64,000 nt of DNA from Nonomuraea terrae. GTDB taxonomy: Bacteria; Actinomycetota; Actinomycetes; Streptosporangiales; Streptosporangiaceae. Made by a program: the position numbers and the translations under genes. The stretch spans positions 1 to 64,000 of the forward strand of contig NZ_SMKQ01000010.1 in the NCBI RefSeq assembly GCF_004348995.1. The letters are read 5' to 3'. Below the pieces are notes generated by a model. The model was not told the DNA's origin and searched no databases. It was given only the letters and a program-made list of their open reading frames with translations. Within the stretch, counting starts at the first letter, position 1; each line of letters opens with the position of its first letter. This document shows, piece after piece, positions 8,603 through 16,550 of this stretch.

Positions 8603-9217
8603 ATGATCCACCAGCTGCGTCTCGGCCGGGCCCGCAGGATCGCCATCGCCGTCGTGGCCGCCGGTTGCGCGGCGCCGCTCCTGGCGGCCACGGGCTCGGC
8701 CCGGACGGCGACACCCGCGGCGGCCCAGACCAGGTCGGCGGCGGCCGCCGCCCCCACCGACGTGCTGACCTGCTCCGTGCGCACGGCCCCCAACAATCCC
8801 GTCGCCTTCACGCCGCCCCTGCGCGACGCCACGCCGCAGCTCACCAAGGGCAAGGGGGTCATCCTCCTGGAGAACTGCTCCTCGCCCAACGGCAAGGCGC
8901 CCAACATCGCCTCCGGCCGGATGGAGCTGAGCGGTCAGGCCACCGCCAGCTGCCGCAGCCTCGCCGACCTGCGCGCCAGCGGCACCGTCACCTGGCGCGA
9001 CGCCCAGGGCAAGGTCCTGTCCACCTCCACGCTCGCCGCCGAGCACAAGGGCAGCGCCACGCTCGCCGACAGCCTGCTCAAGGGCACGGTCACCGCCGGC
9101 CGGTTCAACGGCCAGAGCTTCAGCGGCACCGCCACCATGACCTCCGACCTGCGCGACTGCACGACTCCCGCCGGCTTCACCACGCTGACCGGCTCGGGCA
9201 AGCTCACCTTCGCCTGA
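8603..9217 (+). CDS. Secreted protein of unknown function
   Basis: 204 residues with a Sec-type signal peptide: basic RLGRARR, then a hydrophobic core to about residue 30, followed by an Ala/Thr-rich spacer. The mature part is beta-rich with Cys pairs (LTCSVR, LENCSSPNG, ASCRSL, RDCTTP). Repeated 'SGxATxT' strands suggest a small beta-sandwich stabilised by disulfides. I do not recognise the family with certainty. The start is well supported by AAGGAGG a few bases upstream of ATG. The gene is divergent from the MMPL transporter behind a shared dyad and is followed by a strong hairpin, so it is monocistronic. Confidence 0.8.
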   Translation: MIHQLRLGRARRIAIAVVAAGCAAPLLAATGSARTATPAAAQTRSAAAAAPTDVLTCSVRTAPNNPVAFTPPLRDATPQLTKGKGVILLENCSSPNGKAPNIASGRMELSGQATASCRSLADLRASGTVTWRDAQGKVLSTSTLAAEHKGSATLADSLLKGTVTAGRFNGQSFSGTATMTSDLRDCTTPAGFTTLTGSGKLTFA

Positions 9218-9223
9218 GCGGCC

Positions 9224-9257
9224 CACGAGGGGTGCGGGCATGGCCGCACCCCTCGTG
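9224..9257 (+). terminator. Strong hairpin terminator
   Basis: A perfect 14-bp stem (CACGAGGGGTGCGG with CCGCACCCCTCGTG) and a 6-nt loop begins 6 nt after the secreted-protein stop codon. No T-tract. Confidence 0.85.
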
Positions 9258-9345
9258 CGGGAGCCCCCGGCGTTGAGTCAATTTCGCTTTACGCTACGTT
9301 TGTGCCGCTTTGGGGGGAATGGCGGCGGGGGAAACGGAGGCGGCC

Positions 9346-9978
9346 ATGGTGCTGCTCCTGGCGATGGTGAGCGGTCTGGCCTGGACCGTGGTCTATGTGC
9401 AGTGCATCCGGGTGGGCCTGCGCGAGCGCACGTACGCGATGCCGCTGGCCGCGTTGGCGCTCAACTTCGCCTGGGAGTCCATGTACGGGGTGCACGGGCT
9501 CGTCGCCGGTGCCGACCCGCAGACGGTCGTCAACCTCGTCTGGGCGCTGCTGGACGTCGGCATCATCGTCACGTTCTGCCGCTTCGGCCGGGCCGAGTTC
9601 CCGGGGCTGGGCCGCGGGATGTTCGCCGGCCTGGCCGTGCTGACCTTCGCCGCCTCCTACGTCGTGCAGTGGCTGTTCGTCGCCGAGTTCGGCTGGCAGG
9701 ACGCGGCGGTGTACGCCGCGTTCCTGCAGAACCTGCTCATGTCCGCGCTGTTCATCGCGATGTTCTGGGCGCGGCCCGGGACACGCGGCCAGTCCCCGCT
9801 GATCGCCGTGGCGAAGTGGATCGGCACGCTGGCGCCCACACTCCTGTTCGGGGTGGTCTTCGGCTCGTCGTTCGCCCTCGGCCTCGGCCTGCTCTGCACC
9901 GTCCTCGACCTGCTCTATGCCGGCCTGCTCCGGCACGCCCGTTCGACGAGCCGGCGCCTTCAGAGCGGGATGTCGTAG
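9346..9978 (+). CDS. Transmembrane-type terpene cyclase family protein (Pyr4/PaxB-like)
   Basis: 210 residues and about seven membrane helices. The pattern GLAWTVVYVQCIRVGLRERT, then MPLAALALNFAWESMYG, and near the C-terminus LLCTVLDLLYAGLL matches the fungal Pyr4/PaxB integral-membrane terpene cyclases and their bacterial relatives. The Glu in 'FAWE' and the late Asp in 'VLDLLY' correspond to the acidic residues proposed to protonate the epoxide or olefin. I chose the ATG with ACGGAGG upstream; in-frame starts further upstream have no proper ribosome site. The end overlaps the convergent downstream gene by 19 nt. With the polyprenyl synthase 3 kb away, a terpenoid role is plausible. The reaction is unknown. 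Confidence 0.65.
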   Translation: MVLLLAMVSGLAWTVVYVQCIRVGLRERTYAMPLAALALNFAWESMYGVHGLVAGADPQTVVNLVWALLDVGIIVTFCRFGRAEFPGLGRGMFAGLAVLTFAASYVVQWLFVAEFGWQDAAVYAAFLQNLLMSALFIAMFWARPGTRGQSPLIAVAKWIGTLAPTLLFGVVFGSSFALGLGLLCTVLDLLYAGLLRHARSTSRRLQSGMS

Positions 9979-10547
9979 AGCCTCCGTGTGGCGTCGAGGT
10001 ACTGCTCGTCCATGAGCCGTCCCGAGACGCGGCCCGCCAGGACCAGCCAGTTCTCCAGCCACAGCCCGAGGCTGCCCGTGGCGGTGGCCGAGACTCCGGC
10101 GGTGAACACGTCGGCCAGATTCCGGCCGCTCGGCACGAGGCCGTCGGCGTACTCGTGGAAGGGCCAGCCGGGGTCGGCGATGCGGACCGGGCTGTGCTGC
10201 CCGGCCGTGACGCCGTCCGAGTAGTACAGATCGTGTACGCCCAGGCCGCCGGCGTCCCACACCACCTGCACGAATCTGCGGCCGCCCAGCAGGTCGGTGC
10301 GCAGGCGCGGCCCCGCGATGGTGATGGCGTGCGTCCAGCCGGGGGCGTGCGCGCCGAGCCAGACGGCCTCCCTGAACGCGAACGGCTCGTACTCCCGCAT
10401 CGCCTCGCCGAGCCCGCAGGCGACGGCCCGCTCCGGGTCGGCGCCCAGGAGGCGGGCGATCTCGTCGTGGTCGTCGCCCTCGATCCAGGTGCCGGCGAAC
10501 ATCTCGCCGAACCCGCGCACTTCCAGCAGGGCCCACTGGCCGGTCAT
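9960..10547 (-). CDS. Small protein of unknown function, DUF6461-like
   Basis: 195 residues, no signal peptide or membrane segment. The order of motifs (W-x-L-L-E near the start, then MFAGTWIEGDDHDEIARLLG, and WLGAHAPGWTHAITIAG) recurs in the upstream neighbour, so the two are tandem paralogues. The pattern recalls the uncharacterised actinobacterial DUF6461 group, but I give that only moderate weight. The ATG overlaps the stop of the paralogue by 4 nt, so both are co-translated at the tail of the amino-acid operon. The 3' end overlaps the terpene-cyclase-like gene. Function unknown. Confidence 0.75.
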   Translation of the reverse strand: MTGQWALLEVRGFGEMFAGTWIEGDDHDEIARLLGADPERAVACGLGEAMREYEPFAFREAVWLGAHAPGWTHAITIAGPRLRTDLLGGRRFVQVVWDAGGLGVHDLYYSDGVTAGQHSPVRIADPGWPFHEYADGLVPSGRNLADVFTAGVSATATGSLGLWLENWLVLAGRVSGRLMDEQYLDATRRLYDIPL

Positions 10548-11044
10548 GAGGCCACCCGGCACAGGGTGCGCCGTTCGGCGAGCCAGGCGCGGTCGACGAA
10601 GCGGCCGGTGAGCCGGCCGACGGCGACCAGGTGGGGGTCGAGGTCGCTCTCGTCCCCCTGGTCGTCGTTGAGGTACAGGTCGTCGAGCCCCTCCTCACCG
10701 TAGACGCCCGGCACGCCGTAGAACTCGTCCAGCTCACGCGCGTAGCAGAAGTCGAAGACCCGCCGGTCCAGCGCGCCGAAGTCGGCCCCGTCCCAGGAGA
10801 GCGCCAGCGCGAACGTCCAGCCGGGCGCGTGCGGGCCCACCCACAGGATGGGCGTGGGTGAGCCCACGCCCATCCAGCGCAGCGCGGTGGCCAGGTCGCA
10901 CTCGAGCGTCGTGGTGGCGTCGACGCGGAGCTCGGCGGCGATCGCGTCGCGGTCGTCGCCCTCGATCCACGCGGCCTGGAAGTCGTTCCGCAGGCCTGCG
11001 GCGGTCAGCAGCTCCCACTGACTCTCTTCGGGTAACAAAGGCAT
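10544..11044 (-). CDS. Small protein of unknown function, paralogue of its downstream neighbour
   Basis: 166 residues, soluble. It shares ESQWELLTAAGL, FQAAWIEGDDRDAIAAELR and WVGPHAPGWTFALALS with the next gene. It is rich in acidic residues late in the chain (YLNDDQGDESDLDP). It starts 19 bp after the FAD-oxidoreductase stop. There is no Shine-Dalgarno, but TATATC lies 6 nt upstream of the ATG on the coding strand, which would suit a leaderless transcript from its own promoter. Function unknown; possibly unrelated to the catabolic genes upstream. Confidence 0.75.
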   Translation of the reverse strand: MPLLPEESQWELLTAAGLRNDFQAAWIEGDDRDAIAAELRVDATTTLECDLATALRWMGVGSPTPILWVGPHAPGWTFALALSWDGADFGALDRRVFDFCYARELDEFYGVPGVYGEEGLDDLYLNDDQGDESDLDPHLVAVGRLTGRFVDRAWLAERRTLCRVAS

Positions 11045-11063
11045 TGATCGGATATATCAGGAT

Positions 11064-12218
11064 TCAGTCGTCGGTGTAGCCGTACGGGGGTGTGATGAGT
11101 CTGCCTTCGGCGAAGCGGTTCGGGGTGAAGGCGGAGACGTCCACTGTCTGCGGCTCGCCCAGGGCCATCTCGGCGAGGGCGCGGCCGACCGCCGGGCAGA
11201 TCTTGAAGCCCATGCCGGAGAAGCCCGCCGCGACGATCAGGCCGTCGATACCGGCGACCGGGCCCAGCAGCGGCCGCGCGTCGGGCGACATGTCGTAGAT
11301 GCCGGTCACACCGCGGGCGATGCCGGCCTCGGCGAGCGCCGGGACCCGGTGCGCGGCCCGCTCGACCATCGCCATCACGCTCGGCTCGCCGGGGTTCTGG
11401 GGGAAGTCGTCGGGGTCGATCCCGTCGCGCGGGCCGACGAACTCGCCCAGCAGCAGACCGCCGCCCTCAGGGCGGAAATAGGTGCCGGTGACCGAGTCGA
11501 TGCACGCCGTACGGGCGAGCGGTCCGTCCGGACCGTCCCGCATGACGACGACCTCGTGGTACTCGGCCTCGATCGGCAGGTCCACGCCCAGCGCGGCGAC
11601 CAGCGGCCTGGTCCACACCCCGGTCGCCAGGATGACGAGGTCGGCCGTCAGCTCGCCCTCGTCCGTGAGCACGCCGCGCACCCGGCCCCCGTCGTGGAGC
11701 AGGCCGCGGACGGGCGTGTTGGGCCGGTAGGCGACGCCCAGCTCCCGCGCCCGCGACAGGAAGTCGCCCGCCACGACGGCGCCGTCGCCGTAACCGGCGC
11801 GCGGCTCGTAGGCGGCGGCCACCACGTCGCCGGCATGCCACCCGGGCTCCAGCTCCCGCAGGTCGTCGGCCGTGATGACCTCGGCCTCCGCGCCGCACGC
11901 CCGCTGCATCTCGACGTTCTTGCGCAGCAGGTCGGCCTCGCCGGGGCTCACGATCCGCACGAATTCGCACGCGCGGAAGACCGGGGGCCGCCCGACCCGC
12001 TCCGGCCAGTCGCGGAAGTAGGCGAGGCTGTCGACCGCCAGTCGCACTTCCGGCTCGAACGTGTAGTGCATCCGGACGAGCGCGGACGAGCGGCTGCTCA
12101 TCCCCTCGCCGGCGCGGCGCGCGTCCACGACGGTGACGGAACGCGCGCCCCGTTCGGCGAGATGGAACGCGGTGGACGCTCCCATGACGCCGGCGCCGAC
12201 GATGATGACCTCGGGCAC
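11064..12218 (-). CDS. FAD-dependent amine/amino-acid oxidoreductase (DAO family)
   Basis: 384 residues of the DAO fold. The dinucleotide-binding [17 protein letters not shown] lies at the N-terminus, followed by [19 protein letters not shown], a mid-chain ATGVWTRPL motif and the late [20 protein letters not shown] flavin-binding segment. This is the pattern of sarcosine oxidase, glycine oxidase and D-amino-acid dehydrogenase. The GTG start has GGAGG 8 nt upstream. Position in an operon with a polar amino-acid ABC transporter and close to an N-acyl-D-amino-acid deacylase suggests oxidation of an imported amino acid or N-alkyl amino acid. The exact substrate cannot be read from sequence. Confidence 0.88.
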   Translation of the reverse strand: MPEVIIVGAGVMGASTAFHLAERGARSVTVVDARRAGEGMSSRSSALVRMHYTFEPEVRLAVDSLAYFRDWPERVGRPPVFRACEFVRIVSPGEADLLRKNVEMQRACGAEAEVITADDLRELEPGWHAGDVVAAAYEPRAGYGDGAVVAGDFLSRARELGVAYRPNTPVRGLLHDGGRVRGVLTDEGELTADLVILATGVWTRPLVAALGVDLPIEAEYHEVVVMRDGPDGPLARTACIDSVTGTYFRPEGGGLLLGEFVGPRDGIDPDDFPQNPGEPSVMAMVERAAHRVPALAEAGIARGVTGIYDMSPDARPLLGPVAGIDGLIVAAGFSGMGFKICPAVGRALAEMALGEPQTVDVSAFTPNRFAEGRLITPPYGYTDD

Positions 12219-12249
12219 TGCTGACGACCTCCAATGACCAGAAAAAGGA

Positions 12250-14004
12250 TTACGCGAGGACCTTGGACAGGAACGCCCTGGTGCGCTCCTCCTTCGGGTC
12301 CACCAGGCATTCGGCGGGCGGACCGGACTCGATGATCACGCCGCCGTCGAGCATGGCGACGTTGTCGGCGACCTCCTTGGCGAACCCGATCTCGTGGGTG
12401 GCCACGATCATGGTCATGCCGCGCGTGGCCAGGTCCTTCATGACGTCGAGCACCTCGCCCACCAGCTCGGGGTCGAGTGCCGAGGTCGGCTCGTCGAACA
12501 ACATCAGGTGCGGCTTCATCGCCAGGGCACGCGCGATGGCCACCCGCTGCTGCTGGCCTCCGGACAGCTGCCCCGGGTAGGCGTCGAGCTTGTCGCGCAG
12601 GCCGACCCTGGTCAGCAGCTGCTCGGCCTCCGCCTCGGCCTGCTCGCGGGACAGGCCGAGCACGCGCCGCGGGCCGAGCATGACGTTCTCGATGGCGGTC
12701 ATGTGCGGGAACAGGTTGAAGCGCTGGAACACCATGCCGATGCGCACCCGCTGCCGGCACAGCTCGCGCTCGGTCAGCTCGTGCAGCCGGCCGTCGTGCT
12801 CGCGCAGCCCGACGCGCGCGCCGTCCACCTCCAGCACGCCGGAGTCGATCCGCTCCAGGGCGTTGACGCAGCGCAGCAGGGTCGACTTGCCGCTGCCGGA
12901 CGGCCCGAGCAGGACGAGCGTCTGCCGCGGGTGGACGGCGATGTCGACGCCCTTGAGCACGTCGGTGGCGCCGAACCACTTCCACACCTGCTCGGCCCGC
13001 ACCATCGGCTCGCCGTCGGGGCGGGCGGGCTCCGGCATGTCCTCGGCGGGCGCCGCGACCGACCTGGCCTTCGCCCGGTTCGCCGCCCGGCGGGCCATGC
13101 GCCGCTCCGCGGCGGCGGTGTGCCGGCTGCCGAATCCACGGCCGAAGTACCGTTCGACGTAGTGCTGGCCGACCGTCAGAAAGGAGGTCAGCAGCAGGTA
13201 CCACAACGACGCCACGACAAGCAGCGGCATGATCTTGAAGTTCTGCTGGTAGATCTGCTGGACGCTGGTCATCAGGTCCAGCCCGGAGATGACCGACACC
13301 AGCGAGGTCATCTTGAGCATCGAGATGACCTCGTTGCCGAGCATCGGGATCAGCACCCGCATGGCCTGCGGCAGGATGACGAACCTCATGCGCTTGCCCG
13401 AGGGCATGCCGAGCGACTGGGCCGCCTCGCGCTGCCCCGAGTCGACCGAGATGATCGCCGCGCGTACGAGCTCGGCGCAGTAGGCCGCCTCGTTCGTGGC
13501 CAGCGCCAGCACGGCCGCGGTCGCCGCCCCGATGACCGCGCTCGTGGGCACGGATCCGAAGACGACGCCGGTCAGCGGGATCCCGAGGAAGAGGTTCGGG
13601 TAGAGCGCGCCCAGGAACCCCCAGAAGATGATCTGGACCAGCAGCGGCGTGCCGCGGAAGAACCAGATGTAGCCCCAGGCGACCGCCGACAGCACCGGGT
13701 TGGCCGACAGCCGCATCAGCGCGAGCAGCACGCCGCCGACGAGGCCGGCGACCATCGCGATGACGGTCAGCTCGATCGTGACGGCGAGGCCGTGCATGAT
13801 CGAGGGCGCGAACAGGTACTGCCGGATCGTCGCCAGGTCGAGGTTGGGGTTGTGCCACAACGACCAGCCGAGCGCGAACAGCAGGTACGCGACCAGTGCC
13901 GCCGCGACCCAGCGGCCGTACCGGCGGACCGGCACCACGGCGAGGCGGTCCGGCCGCGCGCGGGTGCGGGGGGAGGTGGTGTCGGCGGGTGCCACGGAGC
14001 TCAC
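12250..14004 (-). CDS. Polar amino-acid ABC transporter, permease-ATPase fusion
   Basis: 584 residues combining two usually separate subunits. Residues about 30-290 are a HisM/GlnP-type permease (ITIEL-like [13 protein letters not shown], the [17 protein letters not shown] loop, and [17 protein letters not shown]). After an Ala/Arg-rich linker, residues about 335-584 are a GlnQ-type ATPase: Walker [10 protein letters not shown], signature LSGGQQQRV, Walker [15 protein letters not shown]-loop ATHE. The GTG start has AAAGG upstream. It sits between the FAD oxidoreductase and the binding lipoprotein in one leftward operon. Fused forms are known but uncommon; two copies would assemble a complete importer. 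Confidence 0.93.
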   Translation of the reverse strand: MSSVAPADTTSPRTRARPDRLAVVPVRRYGRWVAAALVAYLLFALGWSLWHNPNLDLATIRQYLFAPSIMHGLAVTIELTVIAMVAGLVGGVLLALMRLSANPVLSAVAWGYIWFFRGTPLLVQIIFWGFLGALYPNLFLGIPLTGVVFGSVPTSAVIGAATAAVLALATNEAAYCAELVRAAIISVDSGQREAAQSLGMPSGKRMRFVILPQAMRVLIPMLGNEVISMLKMTSLVSVISGLDLMTSVQQIYQQNFKIMPLLVVASLWYLLLTSFLTVGQHYVERYFGRGFGSRHTAAAERRMARRAANRAKARSVAAPAEDMPEPARPDGEPMVRAEQVWKWFGATDVLKGVDIAVHPRQTLVLLGPSGSGKSTLLRCVNALERIDSGVLEVDGARVGLREHDGRLHELTERELCRQRVRIGMVFQRFNLFPHMTAIENVMLGPRRVLGLSREQAEAEAEQLLTRVGLRDKLDAYPGQLSGGQQQRVAIARALAMKPHLMLFDEPTSALDPELVGEVLDVMKDLATRGMTMIVATHEIGFAKEVADNVAMLDGGVIIESGPPAECLVDPKEERTRAFLSKVLA

Positions 14005-14037
14005 AGCGCCTTTCTTCTCTCGCGGCCGTCAGCGGCC

Positions 14038-14988
14038 CTACTCGGTCCCCTGGTTGATCTCGGCCTTGGTCAGCGCGATGTCCTCGACGCCGTACTTGGC
14101 GAGGATCTTCAGGTACGTCCCTTCGTCCATCAGCGCCTGCAGGGCCTGCTGCAGCGCCGTCCTGAGCTCGCCGTCGGACTTCGCGACGCCGATGCCCTCG
14201 ATGCCGCCGCCGAACTGCTCGGTGACCGACGGCGCGTTGACCAGCTCGAACGCGTTTCCGTTGTCGAAGGTCTTGGCCGCGTACGCGGCGGCTGAGGTGG
14301 CCTGCACGCGCGCGACCGCCTTGCCGCTCTTGATCGACAGGAACGCCTCGCTGTCACCGGGGAAGCGCAGCACCGTGACGCCGGGCTTGCCCTCGGACTC
14401 GAAGCGCTTGCTCAGCTTGTCGAGCGAGGCCTCCTCCGAGGTGGAGCTCTGCACCGCGACGGTCTTGCCGGACAGGTCGGCGACGTCCTTCAGGCCCTCG
14501 GGGTTGCCCTTGGCGACGAGCATCGAGTAGCCGTCCTCGGCGTAGTCGACGAAGTCCAGCGACTGCCGCCGCTTGGGGGTGTCGAAGAGCCCCGCCATGA
14601 CGATGTCGGCCTTGCCCGCCTGGATCGCGGGGATCATGCCGTCGAAGGACATGTGGTCGAACGAGGCGCGTACGCCGAGCTTGGCGCCCAGTGCCTGGGA
14701 GAGGTCGTAGTCGATGCCGGTGGGCTGCTGCCCGCCGGCGGTCGTGTACATCTCCCACGGCGGATACGGGATGTTCGTCGCCACCCGGATCACGCCGGCC
14801 GACTTGATCCGCTCCGGCAGCAGGTCGTGCAGGGCGCTGTCGGCCGCCACAGAGGGCTCGGCCGCCGCGGTGCTGCTCGCCTGTCCGGCGGCGGAGGCGG
14901 TGGTGGTCGTCGGCGGTTCGGAGGTCAGGGCGCACGCGCCGAGCGAGAGGATCGCGATCACAGTTGTCAGGAACGGTGCCGCCTTCAT
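14038..14988 (-). CDS. Amino-acid ABC transporter substrate-binding lipoprotein
   Basis: 316 residues. The lipoprotein signal has lipobox LGAC with acylated Cys19, then a Thr/Ala-rich linker. The mature protein is a family 3 periplasmic-type binding protein: GVIRVATNIPYPPWEMY near the start, the GIDYDLSQALGAKLG loop, MSFDGMIPAIQAGKADIVMAG and the VAVQSSTSEE hinge region. It delivers a polar amino acid or derivative to the permease-ATPase fusion encoded next. Its ATG overlaps the end of the MmgE/PrpD gene by 4 nt, so translation is coupled. Confidence 0.93.
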   Translation of the reverse strand: MKAAPFLTTVIAILSLGACALTSEPPTTTTASAAGQASSTAAAEPSVAADSALHDLLPERIKSAGVIRVATNIPYPPWEMYTTAGGQQPTGIDYDLSQALGAKLGVRASFDHMSFDGMIPAIQAGKADIVMAGLFDTPKRRQSLDFVDYAEDGYSMLVAKGNPEGLKDVADLSGKTVAVQSSTSEEASLDKLSKRFESEGKPGVTVLRFPGDSEAFLSIKSGKAVARVQATSAAAYAAKTFDNGNAFELVNAPSVTEQFGGGIEGIGVAKSDGELRTALQQALQALMDEGTYLKILAKYGVEDIALTKAEINQGTE

Positions 14989-16421
14989 GCAGGTGCTCCT
15001 TGCTCACTAGGCACCGGGATCAGGCAGGACGCCAGGTCCCGTACGAGGACGGAGCTGTCGTCGGCGGAGGCCACGTTCGCCAGGGCATCCAGCAGCCGTG
15101 GGATCGACGAGGACTCCAGGTGGCCGGAGGCCAGCCAGGTGAACTTGTCGTGCATCTCCTCGCGGGTCCACCCGGGCTCCGGGTAGAGGACGTGGTCGAC
15201 GCGGCCCGACGACAGGACGGTGCCGTCGGTGAGCGTGACGGTGACCACGGCGGAGTCGCTGCCCTCCGGGTCGTTGACCTCCGAGAGGTAGTAGCGGCGG
15301 GTCATCTCCTCCGACACCGCGACCTCGATGCGCTCGCACAGCGCGACGATCTCGGCCGAGCCGAGGCGGGAGTCGGCCACCTGCTCGGGCCCGACGCGGC
15401 CGTCGACCAGCATCGCGGCCACCGGCCAGGCCAGGTTGAACTGCGCCTCCTCGGTCGTCGTGGGAAGGCGGGTGCCCAGGCGGGCGGCGTCGGGGTAGGT
15501 CTCGATGACGACGCGGTCGATGTCCGCGGCGGGCAGCGGGTGCCGGGTGCGCAACTCCTCGATCGCGAGCAGCGCCGGGTGCGTCCAGGCGCAGCTGGAG
15601 AACCGCTTCCAGGTGATGCCGTGCGGCAGGTAGTAGTCACGTCCGAGGTCCTCGACGAACGGGCGGAACTGCTCGGAGTCGACGCCGGGCATGATCCCGG
15701 TGAACCCGCGCCGCGCCAGGTCGGCGGAGAGCAGGCCGGTCAGCGCGCCGAACCCGACGCCGTGCTTGACCATGCCCGGTGTGTCGATGGCGCGCATCAT
15801 CGGCAGGTCGGGCGAGTCGTACTCCGCGATGCCGAGCGCGTGGCGGGTGGTCGCCTCGTCGAGCCCGTGGACGTGGCAGGCCATCGCGGCGCAGGCCACG
15901 GCGCCCCATGACCCGCAGGCCCGGTAGGTGCGCTCCGCGGAGTGGATCGTGCTCTGCTCGTGGTTGACGCAGCGGCCGGCACGGAAGGCGACCTCGTACC
16001 CGACCACGATCGCGGTGATCAGCTCGCGGCCGGTGAGGCGCCGTTCCTCGGCGAGGGCGAGCGCGGTGGGGATGACCTGGGCGCCGGGGTGGCCCCAGGT
16101 GTAGATGCCGCAGTCGTCGATGTCCACGGCGTTCGCCGCGACCGCGTTGGCGAACGCGGCGCCCGGGGCGGCGAGCCGGTCGCCGGTGACGATCGACGTC
16201 GCCGGGCCGGACGGCCACCAGGCGTGCGCGAGGTCGGCGGCGGCGCGGGCGGATCTGGCCGTCCGGCCGGCGAGCATGGCGGCGAGCGTGTCGGTCAGGC
16301 ACATGACGGCCCGCTCGATCACCTCGGCGGGCAACTGGTCCCACGTGAGGCGGGTGATGAACTCCGCCGCCGGGGAGCCGCCGCTCAGCCAGGCCGTCCC
16401 GGCATCACTGTCCGTGCGCAC
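14985..16421 (-). CDS. MmgE/PrpD family protein
   Basis: 478 residues. Segments ERAVMCLTDTLAAMLAG, AANAVDIDDCGIYTWGHPGAQVIPTALALAE and the ITAIVVGYEVAFRAGR helix are characteristic of MmgE/PrpD (2-methylcitrate dehydratase, aconitate decarboxylase, iminodisuccinate epimerase). The iron-free dehydratase/epimerase active site is expected near the DIDDC and HPG motifs. Heading an operon with an amino-acid importer and an FAD oxidoreductase, it more likely acts on an amino-acid-derived acid or imino acid (as iminodisuccinate epimerase does) than in propionate metabolism. The GTG start is preceded by a GGAGAGG-like site. A good promoter lies upstream at 16508-16537. Confidence 0.88.
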   Translation of the reverse strand: MRTDSDAGTAWLSGGSPAAEFITRLTWDQLPAEVIERAVMCLTDTLAAMLAGRTARSARAAADLAHAWWPSGPATSIVTGDRLAAPGAAFANAVAANAVDIDDCGIYTWGHPGAQVIPTALALAEERRLTGRELITAIVVGYEVAFRAGRCVNHEQSTIHSAERTYRACGSWGAVACAAMACHVHGLDEATTRHALGIAEYDSPDLPMMRAIDTPGMVKHGVGFGALTGLLSADLARRGFTGIMPGVDSEQFRPFVEDLGRDYYLPHGITWKRFSSCAWTHPALLAIEELRTRHPLPAADIDRVVIETYPDAARLGTRLPTTTEEAQFNLAWPVAAMLVDGRVGPEQVADSRLGSAEIVALCERIEVAVSEEMTRRYYLSEVNDPEGSDSAVVTVTLTDGTVLSSGRVDHVLYPEPGWTREEMHDKFTWLASGHLESSSIPRLLDALANVASADDSSVLVRDLASCLIPVPSEQGAPA

Positions 16422-16507
16422 GGGCGCCCTCTCCCCGGTGAGAACGGCGAAACAGGTTCGTCATTTATTTCACCGATGTTTCTAGAGGTATATCTTTGAT
16501 GCGGAGA

Positions 16508-16537
16508 ACAATCCCATTCGCCAAGATGTCCTGTCAA
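16508..16537 (-). promoter_or_regulatory. Sigma-70-like promoter of the MmgE/PrpD operon
   Basis: On the minus strand TTGACA (16532-16537), an 18-bp spacer and GATTGT (16508-16513) face the MmgE/PrpD gene, predicting a leader of about 80 nt. The site lies in the 129-bp gap shared with the divergent chimeric regulator. Confidence 0.5.
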
Positions 16538-16550
16538 GGAATGATTTACC

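Noticed and set aside
8239-8907. Minus-strand frame spanning the MMPL start and the secreted gene
   Set aside because: It crosses the divergent promoter and dyad and has no ribosome site; shadow frame.
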